Origin: Bog-105 sp965277855
Lineage (GTDB): Bacteria; Acidobacteriota; Terriglobia; Bryobacterales; Bryobacteraceae
Direction of reading: 5' to 3'
NCBI GenBank assembly: GCA_965277855.1
Contig: OZ255847.1
Coordinates: forward strand, 6,138,001-6,202,000
DNA length: 64,000 nucleotides
The position numbers and the translations under genes are program-made. Each line of letters starts with the position of its first letter. Position 1 is the first letter of the stretch. This document shows positions 60,486 through 64,000 of this stretch, piece after piece. The notes beneath the pieces are model-generated. The model worked only from the letters and a program-made list of their open reading frames with translations, searched no databases and was not told the origin of the DNA.

Positions 60486-62461
60486 TTTGGTTCGGTTGCG
60501 CTGGCTGGAGCTAAGGCCATCAAAGCCCAAGCGGTCGCTGCACTCGAAATCCATTGATCGTGGTCAAACGGAAAGCCGCTTTGAAAGTACGGCTGGAATT
60601 TGGGGGCGCGGCTCCTGACGTACCACGATCCATCTGGAAACTGCGTGCTCAGCAGGAAAGCCGTCCCCTTTTTGTACACAGGATCATGCGGGGTGAGAAA
60701 GCCGGTGGTGTACAGCGCATGTAGAACCATCCCGGTCGCGTAGGCGTCCGATGTGAGAAACCGGGTCTGCGACCAGCCGCCATCGGCATGCTGAAGTTTA
60801 AGCAGTTCGGCAGCGAATCTACGCAGATCGGAGTTGGGCGCTTGGGCGGCGTGGAGACCTGTCAGGCAAGCGGCATACTCGTAGCCCGTAGCCGGTTTGG
60901 CACGTTGCAGCCAGTGTCGGCCGCGTCGTATGCGCTCGTCAAATTCGGCTTGTCGCGCCGGCCAGCCATACAGCGATAGGGCACGAATAGCCAATGCTGT
61001 CCGCGCGATGGTGCTGTCTTCGATCGGTGGGCGGGCGATACCAAGGAGCACCCAGGCCCCCGATGGATGCTGACGGACAGCGACGTAATGAACCATCAGG
61101 TCCGTATCGCTGTTAGCGGGTTCGTGCAGGTCGGCGTAGCCCATCAACTGAGCGAGTAAAGTGTCGTAGTCGCCTCCCGGCGCCTCAAGGAAGGGAAGCG
61201 TGGGCGTCAGCCGGGGCCGGCTAGCCTGCATGGCGTCGATGAAGCCCCGGCGCAGCCTTGCATCCGCTTGCGCGTTGGCGGTGGTCAACACACCATAAGC
61301 CTGAGCATAGATCGGCTGATGATGGCAGCCGGCGCAACCGCCTCCTTCCCGGAAAAATTGCGGCCCCGTGCTCACCAGCAGCGGTATCGAGCGACGTATT
61401 GCCTCTCGCGCCGACCCCGCCTGTGACCCGACCGGAGCAACTGGTGCCGGCGGAGCGGCCGTGCCTTGCGCGCCGGCTTCGATCAACTGAGAAACGATCT
61501 CCGGATTGTTGAACTTGCGTGCCCAATCAAGCACCGAGTCCCCATACTTGTCTTTGGCATTCACGTCCGCATGTGCCGCAATTAACTTACTAACAGTTTC
61601 AGGATTGGCGTGATCGGTCGCTATCGAAAGCATTAACGGATTCATCTTTCGGATATCGACATCATTTATCCGCGCGCCCGCCTTTAGCAGTGCGTCCACC
61701 TCCCGGCCGTCCCCATGGGGAGCGGCCAGCATCAGCGGCGTGAGATGAGTCAGCTGAATCGGCCCGTTCTTAACCATCCCGGCGAAGCTGTTCGATGTAT
61801 TGGGATCGGCGCCCTTCTGTAAGAGGAGCCGCACGCGTTTGCAGTCTGAGAACGAGGGCGCGAGCTGCAGGGCGGTCATGTTCGCCTTATTGGCGTGATG
61901 CGCGTCCGCTCCATGAGCGAGCAGAAGCTGCAGCACTTCGGGATCACTGGCGCCGGCTGCTCGCAAAAGGGCGTCGCCGGAGAACGCATCCACCGCGCGA
62001 ACATCCGCGCCATGGCTCAGTAAATAGCGCACCCCGGCCACGTTTCCATGCGCGCTCGCCGCCACCATTAACGGCGTAACTCCATTCCTTGCATGTACGT
62101 TCACAAGTGCGCCGTGCTCAACCAGTAACCGAGCCTTTTCGAAACTCCAGGCAGCTAGAATCAGTGGCGTCGCGTCCGCCTGATTGCGCGCGTTCGAGTC
62201 GCCTCCCGCATCCAGGAGAAACCGCACGGCCTCCGGACTGCCGTAAATCGCCGCGTAATGTAACGGACGCATGTGCAGCGGTGTTTCCAGGTTCGCTATA
62301 GCTGAAGAAGTGACAAGTTGATGGAGAGTGAGAAGGTTATTCGCGCGAATGGCTGTGCATAGCTCATTCGCCGTAACTGGCGAGGAGGTCAGCGCGTGTA
62401 ATGATGCCGACAGAGTAAGTTGGAGTAAGCCAACAGTAAGTAGGCAGACTAACTTTGACAT
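60425..62461 (-). CDS. Secreted ankyrin - CXXCH - squalene-cyclase-like fusion protein
   Basis: This 678-residue protein has a signal peptide (MSKLVCLLTVGLLQLTLSAS). About nine ankyrin repeats fill residues 30-345 (MRPLHYAAIYGSPEAVRFLL, VTPLMVAASAHGNVAGVRYL). After an Ala/Pro linker comes GGGCAGCHHQPIY (about 374-386), a single CXXCH haem-binding motif, and then prenyltransferase/squalene-oxidase-like repeats to the end (LLKLQHADGGWSQ, TQFPDGSWYVR near 590 and 640) with the QW-type DGSW/DGGW signature of an (alpha/alpha) barrel. The cyclase DxDD motif is not seen, so terpene cyclisation is unlikely. It should be periplasmic, perhaps as a haem-bearing scaffold. It lies 69 bases after glgB on the same strand. 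Confidence 0.82.
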   Translation of the reverse strand: MSKLVCLLTVGLLQLTLSASLHALTSSPVTANELCTAIRANNLLTLHQLVTSSAIANLETPLHMRPLHYAAIYGSPEAVRFLLDAGGDSNARNQADATPLILAAWSFEKARLLVEHGALVNVHARNGVTPLMVAASAHGNVAGVRYLLSHGADVRAVDAFSGDALLRAAGASDPEVLQLLLAHGADAHHANKANMTALQLAPSFSDCKRVRLLLQKGADPNTSNSFAGMVKNGPIQLTHLTPLMLAAPHGDGREVDALLKAGARINDVDIRKMNPLMLSIATDHANPETVSKLIAAHADVNAKDKYGDSVLDWARKFNNPEIVSQLIEAGAQGTAAPPAPVAPVGSQAGSAREAIRRSIPLLVSTGPQFFREGGGCAGCHHQPIYAQAYGVLTTANAQADARLRRGFIDAMQASRPRLTPTLPFLEAPGGDYDTLLAQLMGYADLHEPANSDTDLMVHYVAVRQHPSGAWVLLGIARPPIEDSTIARTALAIRALSLYGWPARQAEFDERIRRGRHWLQRAKPATGYEYAACLTGLHAAQAPNSDLRRFAAELLKLQHADGGWSQTRFLTSDAYATGMVLHALYTTGFLTPHDPVYKKGTAFLLSTQFPDGSWYVRSRAPKFQPYFQSGFPFDHDQWISSAATAWALMALAPASATEPNQSIATLSRLRHKYQLATVQ

Positions 62462-62530
62462 AAGGAACCTCGGCGAAGTTAGTCTGCATTCTAGCAGCCA
62501 TTGGGGCGGTCCGCAGCGGGGCCCGTACCT

Positions 62531-64000
62531 TTAAGCGTGCACAGTACCAGGTACGGCGAGGACTTCTGGTTCAGGCAGCGGCGGCAATGGACGAGCCGGT
62601 TTAAACACCACTACCCCCAGCGGCGGGATCACGATAGCGGCAGACGCAGGGCGTCCGTGGGACGAAGTCTCCTCCGCAATCACTGCACCGCCGTTCCCGA
62701 GATTGCTCCCGCCAAACATTTCGGCGTCTGAGTTGAATACCTCATTGTGTAAACCTGATTCGGGGAAACCGAGACGATATTCCAGGTGCGGCATCGGTGT
62801 GAAGTTACATACAAAAACCAGGTAGTCATCAGGGCGTTTTGCCCGGCGCACGAAGGCCACGATGGAATTGTCGCCGTCGTGGAAGTCAATCCACTCAAAA
62901 CCGCGATAAGTAAAGTCAACCTCGTAAAGCGCCGGCTCCCTTCGATAGAGCTGATTAATAGCGCCACAGAAGGCTCTGAGCTTTTGGTGGATCGGGAACT
63001 GCAGGAGCCACCACTCAAGTTGCGATTCGGAATTCCATTCCGCTGTCTGCCCGAACTCGCTTCCCATGAAAAGGAGTTTCTTGCCCGGATGCCCGTACAT
63101 GTAACTCAGGAACGCGCGCGCGTTGGCAAAGCGTTGCCACTCGTCGCCCGGCATCTTGTCCAGCAGCGATCGTTTGCCGTAGACCACTTCGTCATGCGAA
63201 ATCGGAAGCACAAAATTTTCCGTGAACGCATAGACCATGCTGAAGGTGATTTCATTCTGGTGATAGCGGCGATAGACCGGATCGTGCTCAAAGTAGTGCA
63301 GCATGTCGTGCATCCACCCCATGTTCCATTTCATGGTGAAGCCCAAGCCGTTCAGATACACCGGCCGGGAAACGCCGGTGAAGGCGGTCGACTCTTCGGC
63401 GATCGTCATGGCGCCGGGAATCTGATGCACCAGTTCGTTGGTCTTGCGCAGGAAACTGATCGCCTCGAGGTTTTCGTTGCCGCCGTAGATGTTGGGTATC
63501 CACTCGTTGGCTTTGCGCGAGTAATCGAGATACAGCATTGAGGCCACCGCATCCACTCGCAGACCGTCGATGTGATACTTCTTCAGCCAGAACATCGCGT
63601 TCGAGATGAGGAAGGAGCGGACCTCGTTGCGCCCAAAGTTAAAGATTAGCGTGCCCCAGTCGCGGTGCTCGCCGAGCCGCGGGTCCGAGTGTTCGTAGAG
63701 CGCGGTGCCATCGAAGAACGCCAGGCCATGCGCGTCTTTCGGAAAGTGTGCTGGAACCCAATCTATAATGACGCCGATATTGGCTTGATGAAAGGCGTCG
63801 ACGAAGTACATGAAGTCTTCGGGCGAGCCGAAGCGCGACGTCGGCGCGAAATACCCGGTGACCTGATAACCCCACGAGGGAGCATACGGGTGCTCGGCGA
63901 TCGGCATGAGTTCGATGTGGGTATAGCCGAGATCGCGGACGTAGTTGACGAGGTCGGTGGCGAGTTCGCGATAAGTAAGCGGCCTCCCATCTTCGTGGTG
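62531..64000 (-). CDS. glgB: 1,4-alpha-glucan branching enzyme, 5' end outside window
   Basis: The last 489 or so codons are present; the frame is open to the right edge, and about 230-260 N-terminal residues (CBM48 and the start of the GH13 barrel) are missing. Visible blocks are ELMPIAEHPYAPSWGYQVTG, DWVPAHFPKD, the catalytic Asp in GLRVDAVASMLYLDY, Glu in TIAEEST, and His-Asp in ISHDEVVYGK. The all-beta C-domain follows. The enzyme (EC 2.4.1.18) makes alpha-1,6 branches in glycogen. With treZ eight kilobases away it suggests glycogen/trehalose metabolism, though the genes are not adjacent. The C-terminus VPGTVHA is encoded by a short GTACCAGGTAC palindrome. Confidence 0.95.
   Translation of the reverse strand, partial: HHEDGRPLTYRELATDLVNYVRDLGYTHIELMPIAEHPYAPSWGYQVTGYFAPTSRFGSPEDFMYFVDAFHQANIGVIIDWVPAHFPKDAHGLAFFDGTALYEHSDPRLGEHRDWGTLIFNFGRNEVRSFLISNAMFWLKKYHIDGLRVDAVASMLYLDYSRKANEWIPNIYGGNENLEAISFLRKTNELVHQIPGAMTIAEESTAFTGVSRPVYLNGLGFTMKWNMGWMHDMLHYFEHDPVYRRYHQNEITFSMVYAFTENFVLPISHDEVVYGKRSLLDKMPGDEWQRFANARAFLSYMYGHPGKKLLFMGSEFGQTAEWNSESQLEWWLLQFPIHQKLRAFCGAINQLYRREPALYEVDFTYRGFEWIDFHDGDNSIVAFVRRAKRPDDYLVFVCNFTPMPHLEYRLGFPESGLHNEVFNSDAEMFGGSNLGNGGAVIAEETSSHGRPASAAIVIPPLGVVVFKPARPLPPLPEPEVLAVPGTVHA

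Overview
The window looks like a chromosomal segment from an Acidobacteriota bacterium, most likely of the Bryobacteraceae/'Candidatus Solibacter' type. This is inferred from family content, not from a marker gene: an acidobacterial duplicated-type permease (ADOP) with its PadR partner, two VWFA-related proteins of the acidobacterial type, very large TonB-dependent receptors with an N-terminal carboxypeptidase-regulatory-like domain, Tat-exported CRTAC1-type (FG-GAP plus ASPIC/UnbV) proteins, and many TPR proteins.

Layout. 1-2.6 kb: a leftward tdk / coiled-coil protein / bacilliredoxin group (the last runs off the left edge) and a divergent methyltransferase. 2.7-10.7 kb: a tightly packed leftward six-gene run, valS-nadC-birA-unknown-GT39-like membrane protein-MFS transporter, followed by a rightward tRNA-Asn. 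10.9-12.85 kb: a gene graveyard. It holds a divergent MerR-type locus whose regulator and two partner genes all carry stops or frameshifts although the operator/promoter is intact, then a frameshifted sialidase-like fragment joined to a fragment of a luciferase-like monooxygenase.

12.9-34.6 kb: two leftward operons built on the same plan. Operon A (18985 to 12897) is TonB receptor / TPR protein / FG-GAP-ASPIC protein. Operon B (33407 to 21921) is TonB receptor / GH95-like glycoside hydrolase / TPR protein / FG-GAP-ASPIC-thioredoxin-like-TPR fusion / TPR protein. Operon B is divergent from a LacI-family regulator, and the shared promoter region carries two LacI-type palindromes. A related palindrome sits just downstream of the -10 box of operon A. 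No SusD homologue is visible. I read the region as a carbohydrate-utilisation locus in which secreted TPR and beta-propeller proteins may replace SusD-like binding proteins. Between the operons lie a TPR gene and a Pro/Ala/Thr-rich secreted protein with tandem repeats.

34.6-42.2 kb: a leftward mdtABC-like RND efflux operon without an outer-membrane channel gene. 42.5-43.0 kb: a DUF433/DUF5615 toxin-antitoxin-like pair. 43.1-47.2 kb: PadR-ADOP and an AraC-DinB fusion. 47.4-54.4 kb: two VWFA-related secreted proteins, a rightward XdhC-like gene overlapping a secreted protein gene, a LysR regulator, two small proteins, and a stand-alone dTDP-4-dehydrorhamnose reductase. 54.5-64 kb: treZ, two small unknowns, a leftward ECF sigma / small membrane protein / mechanosensitive-channel operon, an AlkA-type glycosylase, an unusual ankyrin-CXXCH-squalene-cyclase-like fusion, and the 3' part of glgB, which runs off the right edge.

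No CRISPR array, rRNA, intact insertion sequence, integrase or phage genes were seen.
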